64,000 nucleotides of DNA from Niallia sp. NCCP-28 (GCF_023168165.1 NZ_BQYJ01000011.1:1-64000), one strand, 5' to 3'; positions 16,357 through 25,010 are shown, counted from the first letter of the stretch. Notes: generated from the letters alone by a model not told the origin. A program made the numbers and translations.

Positions 16357-17709
16357 TTATTTTAAAAAATGTTCTTTTCCAGGATAAGCATTATTATTTC
16401 GCAATTCCTCTTCCCATCTTTTCGAACCAACTCCTAAAACAGGTCCTTTTAAGAGAGGATCCTTTGTTTGAATCATCCAATTTTCAACCTTTTTGCGCAA
16501 TTCTTCTGCAATTAAAGAATAGGATGCTTCATTAATGATATTGTTTTTTTCAAGAGGGTCCTTTTCTAAGTCATATAATTCTTCCGGTACATTTGGAACA
16601 TAATATTCTTTGCGAACTTCTTGCCCTGAAAGGCTTTTATGAGCATCAAAAGGCATATAAATATTAGGCCCGTCTGCAAAATTCTTTACATATTTATATT
16701 GATTTGTACGAATTCCACGCATTGGATGATAGCGATCATGCCAAGTCAATTCACAGAAAAACTCATCTCGTATTTCTTTTTTCTCACCCTTGATTAAAGC
16801 TGCAAAACTTCTTCCATCTAGTTCCTTCGGGATAGGAGCACCTGCCAATTCTAATAAGGTAGGCATGAGATCAATATTGCAAAGCAAGTTTTGATTTATT
16901 TGAGACCCATTAATTTCAGGGCCAGAAATGAGAAGTGCTGTTTCTAATCCAGCATCTTTAAATGTTCCCTTTGCACGAGGAAAAGCTAATCCATGATCCG
17001 TAGTAAAAATGACAATTGTATTTTTGCTTAATTCACTATTATGAATGCATTCCATAATTTCTCCGATAGCTTTATCCAGCACCTTAGCAGAACCATTTAA
17101 TAAAGATATGTCTTTTCTAACATTGGGTGTATCTGGCAAATAGGCAAATGCTTCTACATCTTCTACATTATCTGCATACGGCTCATACTCGTCAAAATCC
17201 CGATGTGTTTCGAAAAATCCAATATTTAAATAAAAGGGCTGATGGGAGGAATTGCTGGACTTTTCATTTAAGAATTCAATGGCTTTTTTAGCTACATAAG
17301 GACTTCTATCTCCTTTTACCTCTTCAAATCTATCGTAGCCAAGTTTATAAGTAGAGCTAAAAACGCGATCTTCAATAGGTGGAGGAGTTCCAATAGTTTC
17401 GTGGCTTAATCCAATTAAAGCAGTTTCATAGCCTGCTTTTTGCATTGCTTGGGGAAGTGTGGTTATTTCATCTTTTATTGCAAATCCAAGGTGGGCAAGA
17501 CCGATAAGCCCATTATTATGCGGATAAAGTCCAGTTAAAATGCTGCCTCTGCTTGGACTGCATTGGGGTGCTGGGCAATAGTATTGATCAAACCGAATCC
17601 CTTTTTCTGCTAATTTATCAATTTCAGGAGTCTCTACTTGATGTCCATAACATCCGAGGTATCTTCCTGTATCATGGGAAATCATAAAGATGATATTTGG
17701 TTTATTCAT
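16357..17709 (-). CDS. Cys-type sulfatase, N-sulfoglucosamine sulfohydrolase-like
   Basis: A 450-residue sulfatase of the alkaline phosphatase superfamily. The formylglycine target is C50 in QCSPSRGSILTG; metal ligands appear in ISHDTGRYLGCYG and TTDHGLAFPRAKG. The pattern, with CSPSR, GLYPHNNGLIGL and the FPRAKGT step, is closest to heparan N-sulfatase-like (SGSH) enzymes. No signal peptide, so it acts in the cytosol on an imported substrate. ATG 17709 has GGAGG 8 nt upstream; an earlier ATG overlaps that site. It follows the PTS permease gene on the same strand, suggesting the substrate is a sulfated sugar taken up by the PTS. Confidence 0.9.
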   Translation of the reverse strand: MNKPNIIFMISHDTGRYLGCYGHQVETPEIDKLAEKGIRFDQYYCPAPQCSPSRGSILTGLYPHNNGLIGLAHLGFAIKDEITTLPQAMQKAGYETALIGLSHETIGTPPPIEDRVFSSTYKLGYDRFEEVKGDRSPYVAKKAIEFLNEKSSNSSHQPFYLNIGFFETHRDFDEYEPYADNVEDVEAFAYLPDTPNVRKDISLLNGSAKVLDKAIGEIMECIHNSELSKNTIVIFTTDHGLAFPRAKGTFKDAGLETALLISGPEINGSQINQNLLCNIDLMPTLLELAGAPIPKELDGRSFAALIKGEKKEIRDEFFCELTWHDRYHPMRGIRTNQYKYVKNFADGPNIYMPFDAHKSLSGQEVRKEYYVPNVPEELYDLEKDPLEKNNIINEASYSLIAEELRKKVENWMIQTKDPLLKGPVLGVGSKRWEEELRNNNAYPGKEHFLK

Positions 17710-17733
17710 AATGTATTCCTCCATTTTAGACAA

Positions 17734-17782
17734 ATAATGATAATAGCAGGATTTAAGAGGAATAATTCTTAGATCCTGCTAT
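17734..17782 (-). other. Long hairpin between PTS and sulfatase genes
   Basis: Arms TAGCAGGATTTAAGA and TCTTAGATCCTGCTA pair with one interruption. It is in the 217-nt spacer of the presumed PTS-sulfatase transcript, without a T-run toward the sulfatase, so an mRNA stabiliser or processing site is more likely than a terminator. Confidence 0.55.
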
Positions 17783-17926
17783 ATATTTTGTTAGTTGATA
17801 GATATGTGTGTATAGAAAATTTACACTAGCTTTTTAGACATTTCAGTACTGTATAACGAATATTGGAAATTTTTCGAATGGATGATTGCTTTTCGATAAG
17901 CCAGCGATTATAAATGGAAGTATAGC

Positions 17927-19480
17927 TTACATTGCTTCTTCAATTTCTGCTTTTATAACCGATGACTTAGCCCCGAAGATGACTTGAACGCCGTCTCCAA
18001 CTTTTAACACTCCAGAAGCTCCCAATTGTTTTAAACGGTTATCATCGACCAGTGAAATGTCCTTTACACCAACACGGAGTCTGGTAATGCATGCATCAAG
18101 ATTTGTAATATTATTTTTTCCGCCAAGCGCTATTAAAATCTCAATTGGTAATGCAGAAGACTTGGTTCCTTTTTTATTTGCCATATCTTTGCTTGAGTAT
18201 AGGCGGGTTTCTTCCTCATCTGATTCTCGTCCTGGTGTTTTATAGTTATTTCTTTTGATTAAAAACTTAAATATAAAATAATAAACGAAAAAGTATATAA
18301 TGCCTAATAAAAGAATAAAGATCCAGTCATTATTTATATTTGGAAGAGCATTAAATAAGGTGAAATCGATTATTCCTGAACCTCCTGCAAATCCCGAATG
18401 AATGTCCAGCGCACTTGCAAGAGCGTAGGCTGATGCTGCCAACAGCGTATGAACTATATATAATAACGGAGCAACAAATAAAAAGGTATATTCAATAGGT
18501 TCTGTAATGCCTGTTAAAAATGCAGTTAGGGCAGCAGCCAACAACAGTGATTTTGTAACTTGCTTTTTATTTGTTTTAGCACAGTGGTACATAGCGAGTG
18601 CAGCTCCAGGCAAACCAAACATAACGGGAATAAATTTACCGCCTATATATTGACCCCCAGTTATATTTACAGATGGATCTTTTAAAGCATCTATTACTTG
18701 GGCAATATAAATATTTTGGTCGCCAACGATTTTGGCTCCATCAAGTGTTGTATATACTCCGCCAATATCGGTGAATAAAAGAGGAGCATTATAAATATGA
18801 TGAAGGCCGAAGGGAACCAATAATCTTACTACTCCACCATATAATCCGACTGTAAACGGATTTGCGTGAGTAGCTATGTATTCTCCTACTGATCCAATAA
18901 CAGTTTGAATAGAAGGCCAAATGAAATAAAAAACGCAAGCGAATATTACCGCTCCAATGGAAGAAACAATTGGCACAAAGCGTTCTCCTCCAAACAAAGC
19001 TAATGAATCAGGAAATCTTGTTTTATAAAACTTATTATATAGATATGCTGTCAGAAAACCGATAAAGATACCGCCGAATACACCTAACTGAAGCGTAGGG
19101 ATCCCCAACTCAGTTCCTAGCATTTTTTCATTTAAATTTGGCTTGTTAATTTCAATGAGAGCCCCAATTACTGTATGCATTACTAAAAATGCAATTAAAC
19201 TTGAAAAACCAGCCATTACTTTATTTGTCCAGCTGGCAGCAATCACAACTGCAAAAAGTACAGCTAAATTAGCGAAAACGGCTTGTCCTGACTTTTGCAG
19301 AAGTATCCCTCCCGTTTGAAATCCATCAGAAGCAAGAAACGGCAGTAGTTTTTGAATATTGGGATTAATGATGATTCCGCCAATTCCCATAAAGATTGAC
19401 ACAAGCGGCAAAATCAATACTACTCCCATCATGGATTTTCCTATACGTTGAAAAAAATCAAAGGATATTTTATTTTGCAT
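17927..19480 (-). CDS. PTS EIICB permease, glucose/N-acetylglucosamine family
   Basis: A 517-residue membrane transporter that takes up and phosphorylates a sugar. The N-terminal EIIC (residues 1-400) has about ten hydrophobic segments and the GITEPIEY motif; the C-terminal EIIB carries the phosphorylated Cys464 in LDACITRLRV. No EIIA domain is attached or nearby, so a general EIIA must serve it. Placement upstream of the sulfatase suggests an amino sugar or its sulfated form as substrate. An AGGGAA-like site precedes the ATG. The sugar is inference. Confidence 0.88.
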   Translation of the reverse strand: MQNKISFDFFQRIGKSMMGVVLILPLVSIFMGIGGIIINPNIQKLLPFLASDGFQTGGILLQKSGQAVFANLAVLFAVVIAASWTNKVMAGFSSLIAFLVMHTVIGALIEINKPNLNEKMLGTELGIPTLQLGVFGGIFIGFLTAYLYNKFYKTRFPDSLALFGGERFVPIVSSIGAVIFACVFYFIWPSIQTVIGSVGEYIATHANPFTVGLYGGVVRLLVPFGLHHIYNAPLLFTDIGGVYTTLDGAKIVGDQNIYIAQVIDALKDPSVNITGGQYIGGKFIPVMFGLPGAALAMYHCAKTNKKQVTKSLLLAAALTAFLTGITEPIEYTFLFVAPLLYIVHTLLAASAYALASALDIHSGFAGGSGIIDFTLFNALPNINNDWIFILLLGIIYFFVYYFIFKFLIKRNNYKTPGRESDEEETRLYSSKDMANKKGTKSSALPIEILIALGGKNNITNLDACITRLRVGVKDISLVDDNRLKQLGASGVLKVGDGVQVIFGAKSSVIKAEIEEAM

Positions 19481-19664
19481 ATATTTTATTCCCTTTCTTT
19501 TTAATATTTGGAATTTTACGGAGAAAGTTTTATTTATTAATGGTCAAACTTTCTTTTTATGATGATAATTACTTTATTTTTTAATAAAGTTTTATGTCAC
19601 TGTATTGCTTATGGTTGTCCAATTCACAAATATAAAAAGCTGTGACTAAAAAAGAATATGCTAG

Positions 19665-19680
19665 ATTAATTGCAATTAAT
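19665..19680. promoter_or_regulatory. Perfect palindrome, candidate operator
   Basis: ATTAATTGCAATTAAT is perfectly self-complementary and lies about 185 bp upstream of the PTS gene start. No dedicated regulator gene is adjacent. Confidence 0.4.
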
Positions 19681-19993
19681 AAGAGGATTATAAACTTATT
19701 ATTCCTATAATTCAAGTAGGTTTAAGAAGAATTAAAACTCTTATTTGATTTAGAAACCCTCTATATCCATCTAATAATGCTTTAATTGGGATCTTTTTGA
19801 TATTTTTACTGTTTTTTTACTTTTGGCGGAAAATCGTAAGACAAGATGAGTTTTTCCCAGCTAAAACGAGTAAGCTGTTTTAGTAAGCATTCAATTAACT
19901 TATAGTTTAGGGAATAGATTAGAGATAGAAAAAAGGAAAAGATATATAAGTAAGGGAGATTCGTATCGTAATAGGCAGATCGAATGAAAAGAG

Positions 19994-20046
19994 AGAAATA
20001 ATTTCTTGACGCAGGGAGAAAGTAGACACCTCAAGAAATTATTTCT
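19994..20046. repeat. 16-bp perfect inverted repeat
   Basis: AGAAATAATTTCTTGA (19994-20009) and TCAAGAAATTATTTCT (20031-20046) flank a 21-nt loop ending in AGTAGACACC. A near-copy, AGTTGACACCTAAGAA, follows at 20083 and supplies the -35 of the ssu promoter. Confidence 0.6.
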
Positions 20047-20084
20047 AAAAGAACTGCAAAAATGCTTAGATGTTAAATTCCTAG

Positions 20085-20113
20085 TTGACACCTAAGAATA
20101 ATGGATATAATAT
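20085..20113 (+). promoter_or_regulatory. Candidate promoter of ssu operon 2
   Basis: TTGACA (20085-20090), then TATAAT at 20106 (15-nt spacer) or TAATAT at 20108 (17-nt spacer). AATTCC at 20076-20081 abuts the -35 and could be a CymR half-site. Confidence 0.5.
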
Positions 20114-20170
20114 TGTTATCAGATAATTACATTAAACAGTTAACAAACTTGTTAATTTTATATTTTAATA

Positions 20171-20245
20171 GAGTCAACTGGACAACCAGAGACCCTGAAA
20201 ATAATTTACTTTTAAATGTAAATTTATTTTTAGAGGTCTCTTTTT
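20171..20245 (+). promoter_or_regulatory. CNNG-ACAA-CNNG attenuator, copy 3, before ssuC
   Basis: CTGG (20178-20181), ACAA, CCAG (20186-20189), AGACC. Relative to copy 1 the second base pair changes from C-G to T-A on both sides, a compensatory change. AGAGACC (20188-20194) also pairs with GGTCTCT (20235-20241) to form a long terminator with a T-run at 20241-20245, so the two structures exclude each other. Confidence 0.75.
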
Positions 20246-20336
20246 GTTTAGAAATGCTAATTTATCAGGTTTTTTGCCTGTGGCAGTCGTTTAAAATGTG
20301 TTATCGGAATATTCGTTTTATTAAAGAGGGGAGAAG

Positions 20337-21182
20337 ATTAAAATAGCTACACCAAGTATTAAAAACAGCAATTATATACATAAGACTAAACAAATATCCC
20401 TATTTCGCCGAGCGAGTAAGGTTTCTTATACAAATCTTATAATAAAATTTGGTTTTCCTTTATTGTTAATCATGATGTGGGAATTTCTAAGTGATCGAGG
20501 AGTTATTAGCTCAACTGTTTTACCAGCTCCTTCCGTTATTGGAGCAACATTTTTAGATTTATTGCTGTCGGGTGAAATTTTTATTCATGTTGGCATTAGT
20601 TTTTGGCGCATTATTCAAGGATTTGCCATAGGCAGTTTTTTAGGAGTGGCTTTTGGAATTTTAATTGGCTTAAATAAAGGGGTAGAACAAGCTACATCCC
20701 TTATTACGGGGATTTTGCGCCCTATTCCTATTATGGCTTGGGTGCCTGTCCTTATCTTATGGATGGGAATTGATGAGTCTTCTAAAATAACTGTTATTGC
20801 TATAGGAAGTTTTTGGCCGGTTCTAATTAATGTGATAGACGGAATTAAGAATACGGATAAAAAATATCTGGAGGTAGCAAAAATTCTTGAAAAAAATAAG
20901 AGAACTTTCCTTTTGCGAGTAATCCTTCCTTCTGCTCTTCCATCCATCTTTACAGGATTGCGTGTAGGAATGGATTTAGCATGGAGAAGTGTAGTGGGGG
21001 CAGAGTTGATTGCGGCTTCAGCGGGCATTGGATATATGATGTCATATGCCCGTGAACTTTCACAGACGGATGTAATGCTTGCCGGTGTTTTATGCATTGG
21101 GTTAGTTGGTTTGCTTTTGGATATTGTACTGAAAAAGATTCAGGCACATTTTATCAAATGGAATGTTAATTATTTTAAATAA
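20337..21182 (+). CDS. ssuC: Sulfonate ABC importer permease SsuC, probable ATT start
   Basis: A 281-residue membrane permease with about six hydrophobic segments and the EAA-like loop (AKILEKNKRTFLLRVILPSALPSIFTGLRVG). The first conventional start, TTG 20463, has no ribosome binding site and would remove the cytoplasmic N-terminus seen in the paralogue at 4378. The frame stays open upstream to an AGAGGGGAG box at 20325-20333, and ATT at 20337 (encoding M-KIATPSIKN) is correctly spaced. ATT initiation is known for infC. Second choice is ATA 20343. It is first in the ssuCBAD operon. Confidence 0.75.
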   Translation: MKIATPSIKNSNYIHKTKQISLFRRASKVSYTNLIIKFGFPLLLIMMWEFLSDRGVISSTVLPAPSVIGATFLDLLLSGEIFIHVGISFWRIIQGFAIGSFLGVAFGILIGLNKGVEQATSLITGILRPIPIMAWVPVLILWMGIDESSKITVIAIGSFWPVLINVIDGIKNTDKKYLEVAKILEKNKRTFLLRVILPSALPSIFTGLRVGMDLAWRSVVGAELIAASAGIGYMMSYARELSQTDVMLAGVLCIGLVGLLLDIVLKKIQAHFIKWNVNYFK

Positions 21183-21200
21183 GTGAAAGAGGCGAAAAAA

Positions 21201-21992
21201 ATGCTTGATGGAGTCCATGATAAGGAGCTTTTAAAAATAGAAGGGCTTAATAAAGAATTCCTAATCGATACCGGAAACGTTAAAGTTCTCAATAATATTA
21301 ATTTGAAAATAAAAACGGGAGAATTTATTTGTATTGTAGGAGCCAGTGGCTGCGGAAAGAGTACTTTGCTTAGAATTATTGCAGGACTAGAGAAGGAATA
21401 CGGTGGAGAAGTATTAGTAAAAGGAGAAGCCGTTGCGGGGCCAGGGATAGATAGAGGCATGGTGTTTCAAGAATCGCGGCTTTACCCTTGGCTGACGGTG
21501 GAAAAAAATATTGCTTTTGGAGTTCAAGACAGGGTTTCTGCAAAGGAGAAAAAACGTTTAGTTGAAGATCATATAAAATTGGTTGGTCTTAATGAGTTTT
21601 CTAAAGCTTATCCCCATCAATTATCTGGAGGAATGCAGCAAAGAGCAAGCATTGCACGAGCATTGATAAATAAACCTAAAGTGCTGTTATTAGATGAACC
21701 ATTTGGCGCACTTGATGCAATGACTAAGATACATATGCAGGAGGAGGTTCTGCGGATTTGGAAAAAGGAAAAAACAACCATGATACTTGTTACCCATGAT
21801 ATTGATGAAGCAATCTATTTGGCGGATAGAGTGATTGTTATGTCCAGCAGACCTGGGACGATAAAAAGAATTGTTCCAATTGATCTGCCACGTCCGAGAG
21901 ATCGAAATAGTTATGACTTTGTACATATCCGCAATGCTATATACAATGAATTTTTTGTTAAAGAGGAAGAACCATTTGTATATACTATCTAG
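21201..21992 (+). CDS. ssuB: Sulfonate ABC importer ATPase SsuB
   Basis: A 263-residue cytoplasmic ATPase with Walker A GASGCGKST, signature LSGGMQQR, Walker B VLLLDEPFGALD and H-loop VTHDIDEA. ATG 21201 has AGAGG 8 nt upstream; the GTG at 21183, immediately after the permease stop, would overlap that site. Its gene order, permease-ATPase-binding protein, differs from sulfonate operon 1, so the two operons are not a recent duplication. Confidence 0.9.
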   Translation: MLDGVHDKELLKIEGLNKEFLIDTGNVKVLNNINLKIKTGEFICIVGASGCGKSTLLRIIAGLEKEYGGEVLVKGEAVAGPGIDRGMVFQESRLYPWLTVEKNIAFGVQDRVSAKEKKRLVEDHIKLVGLNEFSKAYPHQLSGGMQQRASIARALINKPKVLLLDEPFGALDAMTKIHMQEEVLRIWKKEKTTMILVTHDIDEAIYLADRVIVMSSRPGTIKRIVPIDLPRPRDRNSYDFVHIRNAIYNEFFVKEEEPFVYTI

Positions 21993-22021
21993 TTATTTGT
22001 AATCTATGGGGGGAATTCACG

Positions 22022-23029
22022 ATGAAAAAGGCGCAGATCATTCTAATGGGAATTGCTGTATTGCTATTAATGGTGGTTGCAGGATGCGGCCAAGCAGACA
22101 GCACCAATAAAGAAAATACAATTGAAAAAAAACAAGGAGAAAAAGTAACGACTATACGATTTGGCCATACTACAGTTCCTTCGATGCTTGCTGTTGCCAA
22201 AGAAGAAGGTTTTTTTGAAGAGGAATTTAAAAAAGATGGAATTGCTATTGAATATGATAAATTTCTATCTGGACCTCCACTTATTGAGGCTTTTGCGGGA
22301 GAACGATTAGATTTTGGGCAAGTAGGCGATCAACCGGCAATTCAAGCAAAAGCTAATAATATTAAAATTAAAGCAGTGGGCGTTTATTCCTCTGGTTCCA
22401 AAAGCATTGGATTAGTTGTTCCAGAGGGTTCGAAAATAAATTCTATTAAAGATTTAAAAGGAAAAAAAGTGGGGGTTACAGTAGGTTCTGTAGGACACAG
22501 GTTGCTTAATGCATATTTGGAGGAAAATGGTTTATCTCCAAAAGACATACAACAAATAAATCTGCAGCCGCCAGATATAAAAACGGCAATTGAACAAAAA
22601 AATATTGATGCAACTGTAACCTATGAACCTTGGATTTCTACGATGGAGGAGCAAGGCATTGGGCATCAGGTTTTAGATGCCACCGGCCTTTTGAATAGTT
22701 ATAGTCTTTATGTAGTTTCTGAGTCTTTTGCGAAAAATCATCCAGAGATTGTAGAAAGAGTACTAAAAGTTCTTGATAAAGCAGAAAAATGGAGTCAAGA
22801 GCATCCTGATAAAGCGATTGAAGATATATCTAAATTATATGGAACTGATAAGAAAATTGTAGAAAAATCCATGTCAAGAATCAATTATGATATCCGTTTA
22901 AAAGAGGAAGCCATTGATTCTATAGGGGAGACATCTAAAGCTTTAAGAGAAAATAAAGTGATTAGAAAAGATGTCGACGTAAATGATTTAGTAGATGCAA
23001 GCTATCTAGAGAAAATTGGGATTCAATAA
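22022..23029 (+). CDS. ssuA: Aliphatic sulfonate-binding lipoprotein SsuA
   Basis: A 335-residue exported lipoprotein. The signal MKKAQIILMGIAVLLLMVVAGC ends in a VAGC lipobox, so it is anchored at the outer membrane face. The mature part matches SsuA: GHTTVPSMLAVAKEEGFFEEEF, then SGPPLIEAFAGERLDFGQVGD and VTYEPW. GGGGGG precedes the ATG. It feeds SsuC-SsuB. Confidence 0.9.
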   Translation: MKKAQIILMGIAVLLLMVVAGCGQADSTNKENTIEKKQGEKVTTIRFGHTTVPSMLAVAKEEGFFEEEFKKDGIAIEYDKFLSGPPLIEAFAGERLDFGQVGDQPAIQAKANNIKIKAVGVYSSGSKSIGLVVPEGSKINSIKDLKGKKVGVTVGSVGHRLLNAYLEENGLSPKDIQQINLQPPDIKTAIEQKNIDATVTYEPWISTMEEQGIGHQVLDATGLLNSYSLYVVSESFAKNHPEIVERVLKVLDKAEKWSQEHPDKAIEDISKLYGTDKKIVEKSMSRINYDIRLKEEAIDSIGETSKALRENKVIRKDVDVNDLVDASYLEKIGIQ

Positions 23030-23066
23030 TAAAACAGGATGAAAAATATAGGAGAGTGAAGATGGC

Positions 23067-24260
23067 ATGAATGAGAATATAAAAGATGTTGAATTCGGCT
23101 GGTTTATCCCTGTACGCGGCGATGGCAGATATGTAGGCGTGGAACCAGAACGCGAACCAACGATGGAGTATTTAATTAAGGTAGCCCAAGCTGCTGAAAA
23201 TGCTGGTTTTAGTTTTGCTTTGATTCCAACGGGAAGAGCATGCGTAGATTCATGGATTATAGGAACAGTGATAGCTTCCCATACAAAATCGCTTCGACCG
23301 CTAGTTGCTATGCGGCCAGGTCTAATAGCTCCAGTGGCAGCTGCAAGAATGGGGGCTTCTTTAGATGTAGCTTCAAATGGCAGAGCGATGTTTAATATAG
23401 TGACTGGACATTCTGCTCAAGATTTAAAAGAAACAGGTGATCCGCTTTTTGATTCCCATGATGAAAGGTACGAAAGAACCAGTGAGTTTTTAAACATTGT
23501 AAGAACTCTTTGGGAGAAATCGAAGGGACCTGGCTATTCAGAGTTTTCAATAGGAAAACCCAAAAATGCAGACGAAGATAAACTGGATTTTAATGGTAAA
23601 TATTATAGTTTAGAAGGCACTATAAGTTATCCTGCGGCAGTTCAAATGCCGCATCCGCCTATCTATTTCGGCGGAAGTTCAGCAATTGGAAAAAGAGTAG
23701 CAGTTGAAACAGCGGATGTTTATCTTATGTGGGCAGAACCTGTAGACTGGATTAAGGAACAAATTAAGGAGGTAGAAGGATATAGAGCTGAATTAGAAAA
23801 AAATAAGGGAATTAAACGTTCTTTACGCTACGGATTACGTGCGCATGTTTTAGTAAGAGAAACAGAAGAAGAAGCTTGGAATGCGGCATGGGAGATAATC
23901 AGCAAAGTTGATCAGGCCACTATAGAGAAAGCAGATGAAAAGTTTTCAACATTTGAAGCGGTCGGCCAAAAAAGGCAAAATCAATTGCGATCGTCTTCAA
24001 GAGAAAAAGATTATATGGTTGCACCAAATCTTTGGTCAGGCTTATCTTTAGTGCGTGATGGAGGAAGTCTGCTTTTTGTAGGTACGCCTGAACAAATAAC
24101 AGAGCGATTCTCAGAATATATTGAAGCAGGCATTTCTACATTTATTTTATCAGGATATCCGCATCTTGAAGAAGCAACTAATACAGGACGTTTATTATTG
24201 CCGCTGATTAAAGAGAAGTTATCTGCAAAGTATAATGTTTCATTTAATGGGAAAGTTTAA
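23067..24260 (+). CDS. ssuD: FMNH2-dependent alkanesulfonate monooxygenase SsuD
   Basis: A 397-residue luciferase-like flavin monooxygenase that cleaves alkanesulfonates to aldehyde and sulfite. SsuD hallmarks are visible: FGWFIPVRGDGRY, the active-site Cys region TGRACVDSW (C59), FNIVTGHS, the DERYERTSEF helix, YFGGSS, and GTPEQITERF. Length matches the family. It closes the ssuCBAD operon, followed by a strong terminator. No SsuE-type NADPH:FMN reductase is in the window, so reduced FMN must come from elsewhere. AGGAGAGTG precedes the ATG. Confidence 0.93.
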   Translation: MNENIKDVEFGWFIPVRGDGRYVGVEPEREPTMEYLIKVAQAAENAGFSFALIPTGRACVDSWIIGTVIASHTKSLRPLVAMRPGLIAPVAAARMGASLDVASNGRAMFNIVTGHSAQDLKETGDPLFDSHDERYERTSEFLNIVRTLWEKSKGPGYSEFSIGKPKNADEDKLDFNGKYYSLEGTISYPAAVQMPHPPIYFGGSSAIGKRVAVETADVYLMWAEPVDWIKEQIKEVEGYRAELEKNKGIKRSLRYGLRAHVLVRETEEEAWNAAWEIISKVDQATIEKADEKFSTFEAVGQKRQNQLRSSSREKDYMVAPNLWSGLSLVRDGGSLLFVGTPEQITERFSEYIEAGISTFILSGYPHLEEATNTGRLLLPLIKEKLSAKYNVSFNGKV

Positions 24261-24301
24261 ATGTATCGCTTTATGGGACCGAAATATAGTAGTGCATAAA
24301 A

Positions 24302-24329
24302 AAGCTGCAAAGTTCTATGCAGCTTTTTC
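24302..24329 (+). terminator. Terminator of ssuCBAD
   Basis: AAGCTGCA / TGCAGCTT stem with an 8-nt loop and a T-run, 40 nt after the ssuD stop. Confidence 0.9.
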
Positions 24330-24438
24330 TTATTTAAAATTAAAGAGATTAAAAAAGGGGACAGTAATAATCATTAGGCAAATAAAATCTTAAATTAACT
24401 TAGTTTCTTCTATTATATATTGATTAAATAAATATAAG

Positions 24439-24505
24439 TGTGATTGCAGCTCAGTTGCAGAGCAATGGGCTGTTCACCGATTGGTTGTTCTGTCTGCCGA
24501 GTTAT
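24439..24505 (+). pseudogene. Decayed tRNA-Asn-like sequence
   Basis: GCAGCTCAGTTGCAGAGCA (D-arm like) is followed by GGGCTGTTCACCGA, which aligns with the anticodon arm of tRNA-Asn at 209-283 (GGCTGTTAACCGA), and then TTGGTTGTTC. Acceptor and T-arm pairing are lost, and no CCA remains, so it is not functional. Confidence 0.55.
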
Positions 24506-24575
24506 TTTCATAAAAAACGTTAAGCATTACCAGCCTTTATGTTTTTATTTTAGATGACTTCATCATATTATCTGT

Positions 24576-25010
24576 TCAAATCGGAAGCTTTTTAAGAAAA
24601 ACATAGCTGCCTTTGTTATATTCCATTTTTTCTTCATAAAATCGATGAGCGTCTATACGCTGCAGTCCTGATGAGAGGGAGACAATATCATAGCCATGCT
24701 TCTTAGACCATTCTTCTACATAACTTAAAAGTTTAGTGCCATACCCTTTTGATCGATTATTTGCATCTGTAATGAGATCGCATACCCAAATGAATCTGCC
24801 ATTATATAAAGTAACCATTGGCATAAAACCTATTACTGCTGTAATTTGTGTATTTTTATACAATGCAGCCATTTTATATTGATTCTTTTCTCGCGCTTCT
24901 TGCACCAATTGAAGATAATTTGTTTCATCTAAATGTGTTCTTAATTGCTTCATTAATGGAAAGGCTTCTTTCCATTTAAGCTCACTTGTCAATTCTTCTA
25001 TTTTAATCAT
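24576..25010 (-). CDS. GNAT-family N-acetyltransferase
   Basis: A 144-residue acetyltransferase. Motif A is seen in VCDLITDANNRSKGYGTKLLSYV (acetyl-CoA pyrophosphate loop R-SKGYG-K), with the C-terminal LSSGLQRIDAHRFYEEKMEY typical of small bacterial GNATs. The start at 25010 is preferred because GGGAG is 9 nt upstream; the ATG at 25019 touches that site. It is divergent from the MocR gene, which often regulates its neighbour. Substrate unknown. Confidence 0.82.
   Translation of the reverse strand: MIKIEELTSELKWKEAFPLMKQLRTHLDETNYLQLVQEAREKNQYKMAALYKNTQITAVIGFMPMVTLYNGRFIWVCDLITDANNRSKGYGTKLLSYVEEWSKKHGYDIVSLSSGLQRIDAHRFYEEKMEYNKGSYVFLKKLPI

Larger units (their letters stand above)
19481..20084. 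other. Divergent intergenic region, PTS and ssu operons
   Basis: About 600 bp without a supported gene. It contains the palindrome at 19665-19680 and the 16-bp inverted repeat at 19994-20046, listed separately. Short ORFs on both strands here lack binding sites. Confidence 0.5.

Noticed and set aside
20101-20346. 81-codon ORF in the ssu leader
   Set aside because: It covers the promoter -10 and the attenuator, lacks a binding site and has a random-looking sequence.
24439-24505. Functional tRNA gene
   Set aside because: Acceptor and T-stem do not pair and there is no CCA; kept only as a fossil.
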